Shown: in pieces, positions 41,626-51,440 of the stretch | How the letters are laid out: each line of letters opens with the position of its first letter | How positions within the stretch are numbered: position 1 is the stretch's first letter | NCBI GenBank assembly: GCA_002305045.1 | Contig: DBPX01000008.1 | Coordinates: 22,680 to 86,679, forward strand | Length of the DNA stretch: 64,000 nt | Source of the DNA: Ruminococcus sp. UBA1409 | Lineage (GTDB): Bacteria; Bacillota; Clostridia; Oscillospirales; Ruminococcaceae | Direction of reading: 5' to 3' | Position numbers and translations under genes: made by a program | The notes under the pieces: generated by a model | Databases searched by the model: none | What the model was told of the DNA's origin: nothing | The model's input: the letters and a program-made list of their open reading frames with translations, nothing else

Positions 41626-42870
41626 TCAGTCCTCGGTGGTGTAGGCAAGACCCAGAAGCTGGAGGTCGCACTTGGGATTAGAATCCTTTGCCGATATCTC
41701 CACTCTGTAGCTTCTTGTCGTGTCGCCGATGTAGACCTCGCCAATCGTGGCGTTCATCCAGCCGCCCTGGGTGTACTCGTTGTACTCCTTGGAGGCGACA
41801 AGCTCGCCGTCCGCATACACCTCGCAGACCAGCACGCCGAAGCTCTGGCTTCCTGCGCTGGGATAGATGACATAGATGTTCTTTCCTGTAAACTCAAACA
41901 CCAGAGGGTCGTTGTCCTCGCTGAACTGCTTTGTCCAGCCGTTGGGGAAGTGGTCGCCCGAGCTTCCCGTCCGCCAGGAGCCTTCGGAATCGTCTGTATG
42001 CTCGTAGCTGTTCTTGGTAAGAAGATGAGCGTTGAGATAGTTTCCGGCTCCTAAAAGCTCGGGAATCTCGATATCCGTCTCAGAGACGGGGCTTCTTGCA
42101 GCCTCGTCAAAGAAATAGTTGATAAAGCCGGCGATTACCTCTCCGCCGTAGGAGTTGGGATGGGTATAGTCCCCGGAGAACTCCTCCCATGCCATGGCGC
42201 CGTTGTCCATAAGGTAGGTGATGCCGTCGGCGTAGCTTATCATCGGGAGGTCATAGTGAGCGCCTATCTCCTTTTTCCAGTCCTGAGAGGTCCAGCCCTC
42301 CTGCATCCTTGCAAAAAGGAGTATGACGGCAGGCTGGGTCTTGTACTCAAGGCAGTCTCTTATCAGGCTCTCAAAGCCGTCCTTATCGCTTGCCTCGCCG
42401 CCGTCGTTGACGGCAAACTCGATAAACACGATGTCCGGCTCGTGGGACAAAACATCGTCCTCGCACCTAAGAGCGCCCAGCATCGAGCCTGTGCCCCTGT
42501 AGCCGGCGTTGAAGTAGTGGACATTGTCGCCGTCTCCCTTGCCGAAGCTGTCCTTAAAGTAATTGAAGGACCTCACGGCATAGCGGTCGGTGTCCTCAAG
42601 GATGTCGCCCTCGGTTATCGAGCCGCCGATATAGACTATGTTGACATCCTCGCCGGAGCGAGCCTTTTCAATCGCCCTGCCGAGGCGGTAGGTGTTGCCA
42701 AGACTTGTGAGCGAGGTTATCTTGGCGTTGTTCATATAGTCCTCCTTAGAGGAGGGACTGTCTATCCATTCAAGAGCCGTAGTGCTTCCTCCTTTGTCGG
42801 AGCAGGAGCTAAAAGCCACTGCCGAGGCTGCCAAAACAGCCGCAATCATTAATGTAAAAAACCTTTTCAT
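41626..42870 (-). CDS. SGNH/GDSL-type lipoprotein esterase
   Basis: This 414-residue protein has a lipobox near AFSSC (C23). An SGNH domain (about 70-270) shows block I IVYIGGSITEGD (catalytic Ser), block II glycine GYRGTGS, block III FAVNDGG (Asn) and block V DYTHPNSYGG (Asp and His). A C-terminal beta-sandwich follows (about 285-410). All catalytic residues are present. Enzymes of this type deacetylate or de-esterify glycans. It is anchored outside the membrane. ATG with AAGGAAA upstream; the sugar ATPase gene lies 102 bases upstream in the same direction. Confidence 0.87.
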   Translation of the reverse strand: MKRFFTLMIAAVLAASAVAFSSCSDKGGSTTALEWIDSPSSKEDYMNNAKITSLTSLGNTYRLGRAIEKARSGEDVNIVYIGGSITEGDILEDTDRYAVRSFNYFKDSFGKGDGDNVHYFNAGYRGTGSMLGALRCEDDVLSHEPDIVFIEFAVNDGGEASDKDGFESLIRDCLEYKTQPAVILLFARMQEGWTSQDWKKEIGAHYDLPMISYADGITYLMDNGAMAWEEFSGDYTHPNSYGGEVIAGFINYFFDEAARSPVSETDIEIPELLGAGNYLNAHLLTKNSYEHTDDSEGSWRTGSSGDHFPNGWTKQFSEDNDPLVFEFTGKNIYVIYPSAGSQSFGVLVCEVYADGELVASKEYNEYTQGGWMNATIGEVYIGDTTRSYRVEISAKDSNPKCDLQLLGLAYTTED

Positions 42871-42972
42871 CCGAGCGTTTTCCTTTCATTTCAAGGGGAG
42901 CTGCCAAAAGCCTTCGCATATCAAAGCCGGCTGCCGGGCAAAAGCACAGCAGCCGATTTCATGCAGCAAAGC

Positions 42973-44115
42973 TTAGTTGATTATCGTCTTTTCAGTATCC
43001 TTGTCAAAGATGTGGATTCTGTTGGCGTCGATAGCGCAGCTTATGACATCCTGCGGTCTTGCGGTGGAGCGGTTGGAGACTCTTGCTGTGAGGTTGATAT
43101 CCTCGCAGCTGAGGTACAGATAGGTCTCCGCTCCCATCATCTCGGCGACATTTACGGTAGCCTCGATAATTCCTGTCTTGGCGGAGGAAATGAACATCTC
43201 CTCATCGTGGATGCACTCGGGACGGACTCCGCAGATAACCTCCTTGTTAAGGTAGGGAGCCAGAGCCTCCTCGTTGACCTTAGACTCGGGAAGCTCGATG
43301 TAGAACTTCCTTCCTCTTCTCTCCTTGGTGTCCTCGGAGCCGAACTCGACATTGTACTTGCCGTCAATCTTGACGAGCTTGGAGTCGATAAAGTTCATCT
43401 GAGGCGAGCCGATAAAGCCTGCTACGAAGAGGTTTGCAGGGTAGGAGTAAAGGGTCTGAGGAGTGTCGACCTGCTGAATGAAGCCGTCCTTCATGACGAC
43501 GATTCTGTCAGCCATGGTCATAGCCTCGGTCTGGTCGTGGGTAACATAGATGAAGGTGGTTCCCAGTCTCTTATGTAGAAGGGCAATCTCGGTTCTCATC
43601 TGAGCACGGAGCTTAGCGTCGAGGTTTGAGAGCGGCTCGTCGAGAAGGAACACCTGAGGCTCACGGACAAGAGCACGGCCCAGAGCGACACGCTGCCTCT
43701 GTCCTCCTGAAAGAGCCTTCGGCTTTCTGTCAAGAAGGTGGGAGATGTCAAGTATTCTTGCAGCCTCCTCAACCTTGCGGGCAATCTGGTCCTTAGGGGT
43801 CTTTCTGAGCTTTAGGCCGAATGCCATGTTCTCAAAGACGGTCATGTGGGGATAAAGAGCGTAGTTCTGGAAAACCATCGCAATATCCCTGTCCTTAGGT
43901 GCTATGTCGTTGACAAGCCTGTTGCCGATGTAGAGCTCACCGTCGGTGATTTCCTCGAGTCCGGCTATCATACGAAGGGTTGTGGACTTTCCGCAGCCGG
44001 AAGGTCCGACAAAGATGATGAACTCCTTATCCTTAACCTCCAGGCAGAAGTCTGAAACGGCTACCACGCCGCCAGGATACTTTTTGTAAATGTGCTTAAG
44101 TGATAAGCTTGCCAT
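42973..44115 (-). CDS. msmX: shared sugar ABC transporter ATPase (MsmX/UgpC type)
   Basis: This 380-residue protein has Walker [11 protein letters not shown], signature LSGGQRQRV, Walker [13 protein letters not shown] and H-loop [11 protein letters not shown]-terminal regulatory domain of two OB-like folds follows (about 240-370). It is of the MalK/MsmX/UgpC type, which in Firmicutes often serves several sugar importers. It stands apart from any permease gene, and the two MalFG pairs at 19-28 kb lack an ATPase, so it is their probable energy source. It has its own promoter at 44172-44200. Confidence 0.95.
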   Translation of the reverse strand: MASLSLKHIYKKYPGGVVAVSDFCLEVKDKEFIIFVGPSGCGKSTTLRMIAGLEEITDGELYIGNRLVNDIAPKDRDIAMVFQNYALYPHMTVFENMAFGLKLRKTPKDQIARKVEEAARILDISHLLDRKPKALSGGQRQRVALGRALVREPQVFLLDEPLSNLDAKLRAQMRTEIALLHKRLGTTFIYVTHDQTEAMTMADRIVVMKDGFIQQVDTPQTLYSYPANLFVAGFIGSPQMNFIDSKLVKIDGKYNVEFGSEDTKERRGRKFYIELPESKVNEEALAPYLNKEVICGVRPECIHDEEMFISSAKTGIIEATVNVAEMMGAETYLYLSCEDINLTARVSNRSTARPQDVISCAIDANRIHIFDKDTEKTIIN

Positions 44116-44171
44116 TTAAAGGCCTCCTTGCCGTAATTATTGCTAACAGCTAGGCAGTTAGTCATATAATT

Positions 44172-44200
44172 ATTATAACCAGTTGGAAATATTATCACAA
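44172..44200 (-). promoter_or_regulatory. sigma-A promoter of msmX
   Basis: Minus strand: TTGTGA (44195-44200), 17-base spacer, TATAAT (44172-44177). Confidence 0.75.
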
Positions 44201-44236
44201 GTGTTTTTTTAACCAAACTTATTACCAACACTTTAT

Positions 44237-44977
44237 TTAAATTGACGGAAAACCATCTATATGGCGGTTTTTAGAAAAAATCAAAGCTTTTGCGACGGCT
44301 TCTTCAAGCTCTATAGACTCGCCAGAAGGAAGCCCCTCCGGGAGTAAAAGTCCGCCAATTCTTACTCTTTTTAGACTAGTAACTCCGCTTCCCGCAGCGG
44401 CTATCATCCTCTTTACCTGATGATATCTCCCCTCGGTCAATAAAACACGGCAGGATAAGGGGTCCCCGCCGGGTATAAGCTCCGCCGGACGGCAGCGGGT
44501 GCCGTCCTCCAAAACGATTCCCGACTTAAAAAGACCTGCGGCGTCCTTTGGCAAGGGCTTGCTCAGTCCTACTGCATACTCCTTTTCCACATGGGCGCCG
44601 GGACTCAGCATCCTGTGGCAAAGCTCGCCGTCGTCGGTTATGAGAAGCAGACCCTCGGTGTCCTTGTCCAGCCTGCCGGCGGGAAAAAGCCCCTGCCTTC
44701 TCAGCTTTTCGGGCAGAAGCTCCATAACGGTTTGGCTCAGCGAGTCCCTGACCGCCGTTACAACCCCGGAGGGCTTGTTCATGACTATGTATAAAAACCT
44801 GCGGTACGGCACCGGCTCGCCGTCTACCGCAACAGCCGCCGTCTCAGGGTCGATTTTAAGCTGACCGTTGGTCGCCGGGACACCGTCAAGGGTGACTCTT
44901 TTCGACCTTAAAAGCTCCCTCACACGGCTTCTTGTCATCCCCGGGAGCTGCCCGGAGATAAATTTATCCAGCCTCAT
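44237..44977 (-). CDS. RsuA/RluB-family rRNA pseudouridine synthase
   Basis: This 246-residue protein has an S4 RNA-binding domain (about 1-58, MRLDKFISGQLPGMTRSRVRELLRSKRVTLDG) and the catalytic domain with AGRLDKDTEGLLLITDDG (catalytic Asp) and EGRYHQVKRMIAAAG. Family members convert uridine to pseudouridine in 16S or 23S rRNA; which site is not decidable here. The ATG at 44977 overlaps the stop of the DUF4830 gene by 14 bases, implying coupling. The longer open frame upstream belongs to another gene. Confidence 0.93.
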   Translation of the reverse strand: MRLDKFISGQLPGMTRSRVRELLRSKRVTLDGVPATNGQLKIDPETAAVAVDGEPVPYRRFLYIVMNKPSGVVTAVRDSLSQTVMELLPEKLRRQGLFPAGRLDKDTEGLLLITDDGELCHRMLSPGAHVEKEYAVGLSKPLPKDAAGLFKSGIVLEDGTRCRPAELIPGGDPLSCRVLLTEGRYHQVKRMIAAAGSGVTSLKRVRIGGLLLPEGLPSGESIELEEAVAKALIFSKNRHIDGFPSI

Positions 44978-45449
44978 CCTCAAATGTAAGCTCTCCCTCC
45001 TTCGGGGGAAGGAGACCGTGCATGAAGCCGCCAAGCTCGGTACAGCAGACATCCCCTGCTATGAGCCTTCCCTCGCATATTACAAGATTGGCTACGACAT
45101 TCTGCCTGCCATCCTGATAGTTATATATCTCGTAGGTGTAGATTTCTGCGCCCTTGCCCCTGTAGCCGTCGAGGTCAAGCCCCTGCTGGAGCTGTAGGCG
45201 GTTGTACTCCTCGTAGACCTCGTTCCAATCGCTGGGAATCACGACCTGCCTGACATCAAGCGGCTCCGGGGATATCCTCCAGCCGAGCGACTCTAAAAAC
45301 TCCGCCCTTGACTCCTCGCTGTCAAGAAGAGCTCCGCCGCCCGTGCTCCTGTTGAAAAGATATACAGCGCCCAGTATTATTATCATGACAATAAGGATTA
45401 TCCCAAGAGTCCTTACAACCGTCCCCATCTTAACCGTCTTGACAAACAT
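44964..45449 (-). CDS. DUF4830-type membrane-anchored protein
   Basis: This 161-residue protein has one N-terminal membrane segment (about 12-30) and an outside domain with LGWRISPEPLDVRQVVIP, YNRLQLQQGLDL and YRGKGAEIYTYEI, which I recognise as DUF4830. The family function is unknown. The ATG at 45449 has GGAGGG upstream; the open frame before it runs into repeat copy 4. It shares a transcript with the pseudouridine synthase gene. Confidence 0.82.
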   Translation of the reverse strand: MFVKTVKMGTVVRTLGIILIVMIIILGAVYLFNRSTGGGALLDSEESRAEFLESLGWRISPEPLDVRQVVIPSDWNEVYEEYNRLQLQQGLDLDGYRGKGAEIYTYEIYNYQDGRQNVVANLVICEGRLIAGDVCCTELGGFMHGLLPPKEGELTFEDEAG

Positions 45450-45573
45450 AATAGCCCTCCAAAAGTCTTTTTGGTGAAGTATATGCCTGTCAGGGACAAA
45501 AAAGTACCTTCGGGGACAGGTGATTGCCTGCGGCAGTGATATCTCTAACAAGGTTTGATAAAGAGGCAGGCTT

Positions 45574-45630
45574 ATGCAAAGTGAGCTGTCAGCTAAGCTG
45601 ACCGATTGATTACCGGCAATCACTTTGCAT
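45574..45630 (-). repeat. structured palindromic repeat, copy 4 (57 bp, reduced form)
   Basis: Ends are ATGCAAAGTGAG (45574-45585) and CACTTTGCAT (45621-45630). Only arm B GTCAGC/GCTGAC and a shortened inner stem GATTG/CAATC with loop ATTACCGG remain; arm A and the core are missing. Orientation is as in copy 3. It would fold as a three-way junction. The rest of 45450-45712 holds no gene. Confidence 0.85.
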
Positions 45631-45677
45631 GGGTGGGGCGGCACAGCTTTGCGGGAGGAGGGACGCATAGAGGCTAT

Positions 45678-45699
45678 AAATTCGCATGGCTGCGAATTT
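45678..45699. repeat. mini-hairpin after the ABC exporter gene
   Basis: AAATTCGC (45678-45685) pairs with GCGAATTT (45692-45699), loop of six, 14 bases after the stop codon of the downstream ABC subunit gene. Confidence 0.7.
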
Positions 45700-45712
45700 C
45701 ACTGCCGCACCC

Positions 45713-47452
45713 TCAATGTGCGAACTGGCTGTTGTAGAGGGTGCTGTAAAAGCCCTTTCTTTCAAGAAGCTCGTCGTGCGTTCCCTGCTCGATAATATGT
45801 CCGTCCTTCATGACAAGAATCAGGTCTGCGCTCATGATGGTGGAGAGCCTGTGTGCGACTATAAAGCTGGTCTTTCCCTCCATGAGCTTCTCAAACGCCC
45901 TCTGGACCCTTATCTCGGTCCTGGTGTCAATAGAGGAGGTCGCCTCGTCGAGGATGAGCATCGGAGGACGCTTTAGCATCACCCTGGTTATGCAAAGAAG
46001 CTGCTTCTGCCCGGCAGAGAGGCTGCCGCCGTCCTCGCCGATTACGGTGTCGTAGCCGTTTGGAAGCCTCTTTATGAAGCTGTGAGCGTGCGCCGCCTTG
46101 GCTGCGGCTATTATCTCGTCGTCTGTGGCGTCCTGCCTGCCCATCCTGATGTTCTGGGCTATGGTCCCCGATTTGAGCCAGGTCTCCTGCAAAACCATGC
46201 CGTAGCCCTCTCTCAGGCTGTGGCGGGTAAGCTCCCTGATGTCGTTGCCCTCCACCCTGACGGCTCCGCCGGTGACATCGTAAAATCTCATGAGAAGATT
46301 AATAAGGGTCGTCTTTCCGCAGCCTGTAGGACCGACTATCGCTATTCTCTGACCCGGCTTTGCGCTCAGGCAAAGACCCTCGATTAGCGGTCTTTCCGGG
46401 CTGTAGGAGAAGCTTACGCTGTCAAGGCTGACATTCCCCTTTACCCCCTCAAGCCTTTTAAGCCCCTCGTCAGAGGACTCAGGCTCCGCCTCTATAAGCT
46501 CAAATATCCTCTCGGCGCAGGCGATGGCGTTCTGAAGCTCGGTGACCACTCCGCTTATCTCGTTAAACGGCTTTGTGTACTGGTTTGCATAGCTTAGAAG
46601 GCAGGTTAGCCCTCCGACCGTGAGAAGAGCCTCCCCTGAGGCGTTCGGTATGACGCAGAGCGCCCCCGCAAGGCCGACCGCCGCATAGACTATTGCGTTT
46701 ACAAACCTCGCCGTGGGGTTTACAAGGGAGGAAAGAAATATCGCCTTTACCGATATCCCGGTCAGCCTTTGATTTATTTCAGAGAACCTGTCGTGGCTCT
46801 TTTTGGTGTAGTTGTAGGCGTTTACAAGCTTCTGGCTTCCTATCATCTCGTCTATGAGCGAGGTCTGCTCTCCCCTGATTCTCGACTGACCTCTGAAAAG
46901 CTCGTAGGTGGACTTTGAGACAAACCTTGCCACAAACAGCGAGAGCGGCGTCAGGACGACTGCGATTATGGTTATCGGCCAGCTTATAGTCAGCATGAAG
47001 CATAGCGTCGCCGCAATCGTCACTATCCCGGTGAAAAAGTGTGTAAAGCCGAGAAGAAGCCCCTCGGAGAGCTGGTCGACATCCGCTATAACACGGCTTA
47101 CAAGGTCTCCGTGGGAGTGGCTGTCTATAAAGGAAAGGGGAAGCCTGGATATCCTTTTAAATGCGGTGTCCCTCAAATCCCTGACCGTCTCAAAGGCTAT
47201 GCGGTTGTTTATTATGTTCATAAGCCACTGCATTAGGGAGGCTGCCGCCGCAACTATCCCCGCTCTTGCAAGGAGCGAGACAACCCCCTTGATGTCGACA
47301 TTTCCCCTGTCGATTATAAGGTCGATGGCGTCTCCGAAGATTATCGGGACATAAAGGGTCAAAAGCACCGAGCCTGCCGCAAGCAGCATGGAAAGGAGCA
47401 TGACAGCCCTATATCCCCTCAGATACCTCAAAAGCTTTTTTACGGCGTTCAT
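45713..47452 (-). CDS. heterodimeric ABC exporter, catalytically complete subunit
   Basis: This 579-residue protein has six membrane segments (about 15-310) fused to an ATPase (about 335-575). It shows Walker A GPTGCGKTTL, signature LSAGQKQLL, Walker B MLILDEATSSID with the catalytic Glu, and H-loop IVAHRLST. Start ATG overlaps the partner gene stop by four bases. It belongs to the ABCB/MsbA-like exporter group. The substrate (drug, lipid or peptide) is unknown. Confidence 0.93.
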   Translation of the reverse strand: MNAVKKLLRYLRGYRAVMLLSMLLAAGSVLLTLYVPIIFGDAIDLIIDRGNVDIKGVVSLLARAGIVAAAASLMQWLMNIINNRIAFETVRDLRDTAFKRISRLPLSFIDSHSHGDLVSRVIADVDQLSEGLLLGFTHFFTGIVTIAATLCFMLTISWPITIIAVVLTPLSLFVARFVSKSTYELFRGQSRIRGEQTSLIDEMIGSQKLVNAYNYTKKSHDRFSEINQRLTGISVKAIFLSSLVNPTARFVNAIVYAAVGLAGALCVIPNASGEALLTVGGLTCLLSYANQYTKPFNEISGVVTELQNAIACAERIFELIEAEPESSDEGLKRLEGVKGNVSLDSVSFSYSPERPLIEGLCLSAKPGQRIAIVGPTGCGKTTLINLLMRFYDVTGGAVRVEGNDIRELTRHSLREGYGMVLQETWLKSGTIAQNIRMGRQDATDDEIIAAAKAAHAHSFIKRLPNGYDTVIGEDGGSLSAGQKQLLCITRVMLKRPPMLILDEATSSIDTRTEIRVQRAFEKLMEGKTSFIVAHRLSTIMSADLILVMKDGHIIEQGTHDELLERKGFYSTLYNSQFAH

Positions 47453-49191
47453 CCCCTTGCACCTCCCGACGACCTTATCTGCGATTCGTAAAGCTCCCTG
47501 TAGTCCTCGCAGGAGGCTAAAAGCTCCTCATGCCCTCCAAGACCTACAGCCTGACCGTCCTCAAGAACGAGTATCCTGTCGCAGTGCATGACAGACGCAA
47601 CCCTCTGCGAGACGGTTATTATCACCGGGCTGTAATCAAGGCTCCCAAGGCTCCTTCTTAACGACGCCTCGGTTGCGTAGTCGAGTGCGGAGGCCGAGTC
47701 GTCAAGTATGAGTATCCTGGGCCTTCTTGCGAGCGCTCTTGCTATGCCGAGCCTCTGTCTCTGACCTCCAGATAGGTTCCTGCCGCCCTGCTCTATCATG
47801 TAATCAAGACCCTCAGGGTGCTCCCTAAGAAGCTCTCCCGCCTGGGCGGACTCGATGGCTGACTCAAGCTCTGAATCGCTCACGCCCTCCGCCCCGAGGG
47901 CTACATTATCCCTTATGCTGCCCTTAAACAGCTCCGCCTTCTGCATTACGACAGCCACATAAGACGAAAGGGCGTCCTTTGTGTACTCCCTAACATCCCT
48001 GCCGTACAGCCTGACGACGCCCTCTGTAGCGTCGTAAAACCTAGGTATAAGGCTTATAAGCGTGGACTTTCCGCAGCCTGTAGGACCGATTATCCCAAGG
48101 CTCTCTCCCGGCTTTATGCTAAGGTTTATTTTCTCTATGGCGTGGGAGGAGGCTCCCTGATAGCTAAAGCCGACTCCCTCCAGCTCTACGGCGTACTCCT
48201 GCGAAAGACCCTCGCTCTTCCTCCCGTACTCCATCGAGGAGCTTACCCTAAAGACCTCCTCTATTCTGTTTCCGCTGGCTATGCACTTGGTGAGGCTGAT
48301 GATAAAGTTTGCAAGCTTTACAAGCTCCACCAGTATCTGAGACATGTAGTTGTAAAGGGCTATTACAAGTCCCTGAGTCAGCACGCCGGACTCCACCTTG
48401 AGCGCTCCCGTATAGATAAGAAATATGATTCCGATGTTGACCATAAAATAGGTGAGCGGATTCATAACCGAGGATATCATGCCGGCGAACTTCTGGGTTT
48501 TTGAGAGGAGGTCGTTTTTCTCGGTGAACTCCTCGACCTCGCTTTTTTCCATGCAGAACGCCCTTATTACCCTCGCTCCGACAAGATTCTCCCTCGTCTT
48601 TAGCAGGACGGTGTCAAGGCTTTTTTGCACCCTCTTGAACAGATATATGCTCGCTATCATTATCCCAAAGACGACAAGCGATAGGGCTGGTATCACTCCG
48701 ACGAAGATTAAAGCCTCCCCAGGGTCGATGGTAAACGCCATTATCATCGCTCCGAATACGATAACCGGCGAGCGCATAAGCAGCCTCAGCGTGAGATTTA
48801 CTCCCGACTGGACCTGATTTATGTCGTTTGTCATCCTTGTGATCAGGGTTGAGCCTCCCAGCCTGTCCAGCTCGGCAAAGGATAGGGACTGGATATGGTC
48901 AAAAAGCCCCTGCCTGACAGCCGAGGCAAAGCCGACCGCTCCCTTTGCGGAAAAATACTGCGCCGTTAGCGTGCTCATAAGCCCGAGCGCTCCGAAGAGC
49001 ACCATTATCCCGCACATTCCGGCTATGTAGCCCCTGTCTCCTGAGGGGATGCCGACATCAATTATCCTTGCCACGACAAGCGGCAGTAAAAGCTCGAATA
49101 TAGCCTCTATTATCTTAAAAGAGGGAGCCAGCACAGCCTCTGCACGGTAGCCCCTGAAAAATCTTAAAAGCCTTAGCAAACCATCTGTCAT
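47449..49191 (-). CDS. heterodimeric ABC exporter, degenerate-site subunit
   Basis: This 580-residue protein has six membrane segments plus an ATPase with Walker A GPTGCGKSTL, signature LSGGQRQRL and Walker B ILILDDSASALD. The residue after the Walker B Asp is Asp instead of Glu, and the H-loop region reads ITVSQRVAS with Gln in place of the switch His. Both changes mark the degenerate half of heterodimeric exporters such as TmrAB or TM287/288. The ATG at 49191 has GGGAG upstream; the 20 extra codons of open frame before it lack homology. Confidence 0.93.
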   Translation of the reverse strand: MTDGLLRLLRFFRGYRAEAVLAPSFKIIEAIFELLLPLVVARIIDVGIPSGDRGYIAGMCGIMVLFGALGLMSTLTAQYFSAKGAVGFASAVRQGLFDHIQSLSFAELDRLGGSTLITRMTNDINQVQSGVNLTLRLLMRSPVIVFGAMIMAFTIDPGEALIFVGVIPALSLVVFGIMIASIYLFKRVQKSLDTVLLKTRENLVGARVIRAFCMEKSEVEEFTEKNDLLSKTQKFAGMISSVMNPLTYFMVNIGIIFLIYTGALKVESGVLTQGLVIALYNYMSQILVELVKLANFIISLTKCIASGNRIEEVFRVSSSMEYGRKSEGLSQEYAVELEGVGFSYQGASSHAIEKINLSIKPGESLGIIGPTGCGKSTLISLIPRFYDATEGVVRLYGRDVREYTKDALSSYVAVVMQKAELFKGSIRDNVALGAEGVSDSELESAIESAQAGELLREHPEGLDYMIEQGGRNLSGGQRQRLGIARALARRPRILILDDSASALDYATEASLRRSLGSLDYSPVIITVSQRVASVMHCDRILVLEDGQAVGLGGHEELLASCEDYRELYESQIRSSGGARG

Positions 49192-49294
49192 CCTTTCAGG
49201 CTCCCTATCCTGCGGCTCAGGGCAAGGGAGCGTTTTACCCACAAAGAACATCCCCCGCCGCAGGAATCAGAGGGCGGAGGACATCCTTCCTTTT

Positions 49295-50956
49295 CTATTC
49301 AACGCTTATAGTGTAGTAGTAAACCGGCTGGCCGCCAGAGATGAGGTTAATATCCAGCCTGCCGCCGAACTTCTCCTCGACCCTCGCCCTGAGGCTCTCC
49401 GCCTGGGCGTCGCTGATGTCGCTGCCGTAGATTATCGTTATGAACTCGCTCTCAGAGCCTACAAGCCGCTTTATAAGACGGTAAGCCGCCTTCTCGGAGT
49501 CCTTCTCGATAAAGCTCAGCTTGCCGTTGTCAAGAGCCAGAATCTCGTCCTTTTGAATCTTCTGACCGGCAAACTCACTGTCCCTTGCGGCAAAGGTTAT
49601 CTGACCTGTCTTGACACGCTCAAACGCCTTTGTCATTGCGGTGCGGTTAACATTGAAGTCCTCCCCGGGGTCGAATGCCAGGAGTGCGGAAAGACCCTGC
49701 GGGATGGTCCTTGTCTGAAGCACGCAGACCCTCCTGTCGGCGAGCTTTACAGCCTGCTCAGCCGCCATGATTATGTTTTTGTTGTTGGGAAGCACGAACA
49801 CCGTCTTTGCGGGGCAGGACTGTATAGCAGCCAAAATATCCTGGGTGGAGGGGTTCATCGTCTGCCCGCCCTTTACCACGCAGTCCGCACCGGCGTCCAT
49901 GAACATAGCCTCGATACCGTCTCCGGCGGCGACGGCGACAAAGCCGTACTCCTTCTCAGGAGCGGCATAGGGGTATTCTATACCGGCGGTTGTTTTGTTG
50001 GAGGTCGCCTCCTTCTTCTTGGCGTCATGCTGACGGCGCATATTCTCGACCTTGGGAAGATTCATGTCCCCGAACTCAAGACCCTTTTGTATCGCAAGAC
50101 CCGGGCTGTTGGTGTGGACATGGACCTTGATTATCTCGTCGTCGTCGACGACAACAACGCAGTCCCCTATCGTCTCAAGATACGCCCTTAGCTTTATAGC
50201 GTCCTCCGCACCCTCCTTCTTGTCGACTATGTACTCGGTGCAGTAGGTATAGTGAATATCCTCGTCGAAGGCTCCGACGACCGAGGCAAAGGTCTCTATG
50301 GTGACGGGAGCAGACTGCTCGCCAGACTCGTCCGGGACTATGCCCTCGCCGTTAAACACCCTGCCCATGGCTCTTAGCATGATGCAAAGACCCTTTCCTC
50401 CGGCGTCGACGACTCCCGCCTTTTTAAGAGTCGGCAAAAGCTCGGGAGTGGTCTCAAGGACACGCTCAGCCTCCAGGCAGACCTCCTCCCAGAAGGGAAC
50501 AAGCTCCGTCCCCTTGGCGGCAAGCTCGGACGCCCTTACCGAGGCAAGCCTCGCAACCGTGAGAATGGTGCCCTCGGTGGGCTTCATAACAGACCTGTAC
50601 GCCCTTTCGACTCCTGTTTCAAGGCAGGCGGCAATATCCGATACCTCGGCGCTTTTTACCTCCTTTAAAGCCTTGGAGAAGCCCTTTCCGAGAATCAGCG
50701 AGGTTATTACCCCGGAGTTTCCCCTGGCTCCCCTCAGGAGGGCGGACTCCATCGTCCTTGCGACCTGAGCCGCAGTCACCGAATCGTCCATCAGCAAAAG
50801 CTCCTTCCTGGCGTTTTGCATGGTCATGGACATATTGGTGCCGGTGTCGCCGTCGGGAACGGGAAAGACATTCAGCTCGTCCACCTGCTTTTTGGAGTTA
50901 GAAATTGCATTGGCCGCACTGATAAATGCGTCCCTCAAAACGCTTCCGCTTATCAT
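49295..50956 (-). CDS. fakA: DAK2-domain protein, fatty acid kinase FakA/YloV type
   Basis: This 553-residue protein has an N-terminal DAK2/DhaL nucleotide-binding domain (about 8-205, with NVFPVPDGDTGTNMSMTM and the metal-binding Asp residues), a central linking domain, and a C-terminal DegV-like domain (about 300-550). FakA phosphorylates fatty acids bound to a FakB (DegV) protein; no fakB gene is in this window. The gene follows yloU by 41 bases, the standard clostridial and Bacillus order. Confidence 0.92.
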   Translation of the reverse strand: MISGSVLRDAFISAANAISNSKKQVDELNVFPVPDGDTGTNMSMTMQNARKELLLMDDSVTAAQVARTMESALLRGARGNSGVITSLILGKGFSKALKEVKSAEVSDIAACLETGVERAYRSVMKPTEGTILTVARLASVRASELAAKGTELVPFWEEVCLEAERVLETTPELLPTLKKAGVVDAGGKGLCIMLRAMGRVFNGEGIVPDESGEQSAPVTIETFASVVGAFDEDIHYTYCTEYIVDKKEGAEDAIKLRAYLETIGDCVVVVDDDEIIKVHVHTNSPGLAIQKGLEFGDMNLPKVENMRRQHDAKKKEATSNKTTAGIEYPYAAPEKEYGFVAVAAGDGIEAMFMDAGADCVVKGGQTMNPSTQDILAAIQSCPAKTVFVLPNNKNIIMAAEQAVKLADRRVCVLQTRTIPQGLSALLAFDPGEDFNVNRTAMTKAFERVKTGQITFAARDSEFAGQKIQKDEILALDNGKLSFIEKDSEKAAYRLIKRLVGSESEFITIIYGSDISDAQAESLRARVEEKFGGRLDINLISGGQPVYYYTISVE

Positions 50957-50997
50957 ATTACATTTCCTTTCTAAAAGTAATCCTCAGGCGGCAGGGG

Positions 50998-51354
50998 CTA
51001 GGACTCAAGCCCGTCTACAAAGACATTGACCCTGTGGACGCTCAGCCCGGTCTCGCTCTCGACGACATATCTGACCTTGTTTATAATGCTGTCGACTATG
51101 GCGGCAACATTTACGCCGTAGGTCACATATATGTGAAGCTCGATGACTATCTTGCCGGTGCCCTTTTCGCTGTAGACCTTGACTCCCCTGTCCGACGGGC
51201 TGCCCTTTAGAATGTTGGTCCTAAGACCCTGCTTGGCCCCTATCGGGCTCATTCTGACCACCCCGAAGCAGCTCGAGGCGGCGTGTCCTATCAGCGAGGT
51301 AAGGTACGAGCCTGCAATCCTAATATCTCCAAGATGATTTTCAACCTTTATCAT
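50998..51354 (-). CDS. yloU: Asp23/Gls24-family protein YloU
   Basis: This 118-residue protein matches the Asp23/Gls24 (DUF322) family: DIRIAGSYLTSLIGHAAS at the start, KGVKVYSEKGTGKIVIELHIYVTYGVNVAAI in the middle, then VRYVVESETGLSVHRVNVFVDG. It is a small cytoplasmic protein linked to envelope stress and, by neighbourhood, to fatty acid kinase. It is the first gene of the yloU-fakA operon, with a promoter at 51441-51469. Confidence 0.93.
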   Translation of the reverse strand: MIKVENHLGDIRIAGSYLTSLIGHAASSCFGVVRMSPIGAKQGLRTNILKGSPSDRGVKVYSEKGTGKIVIELHIYVTYGVNVAAIVDSIINKVRYVVESETGLSVHRVNVFVDGLES

Positions 51355-51440
51355 TTATCAGGGCTCCCCTCTTTGAGTATTTTGTGACGGCGTCCCGGCG
51401 GTTTGGCTCAAAAAACAGGCGCACCGTCCGCTTTTAGCCT

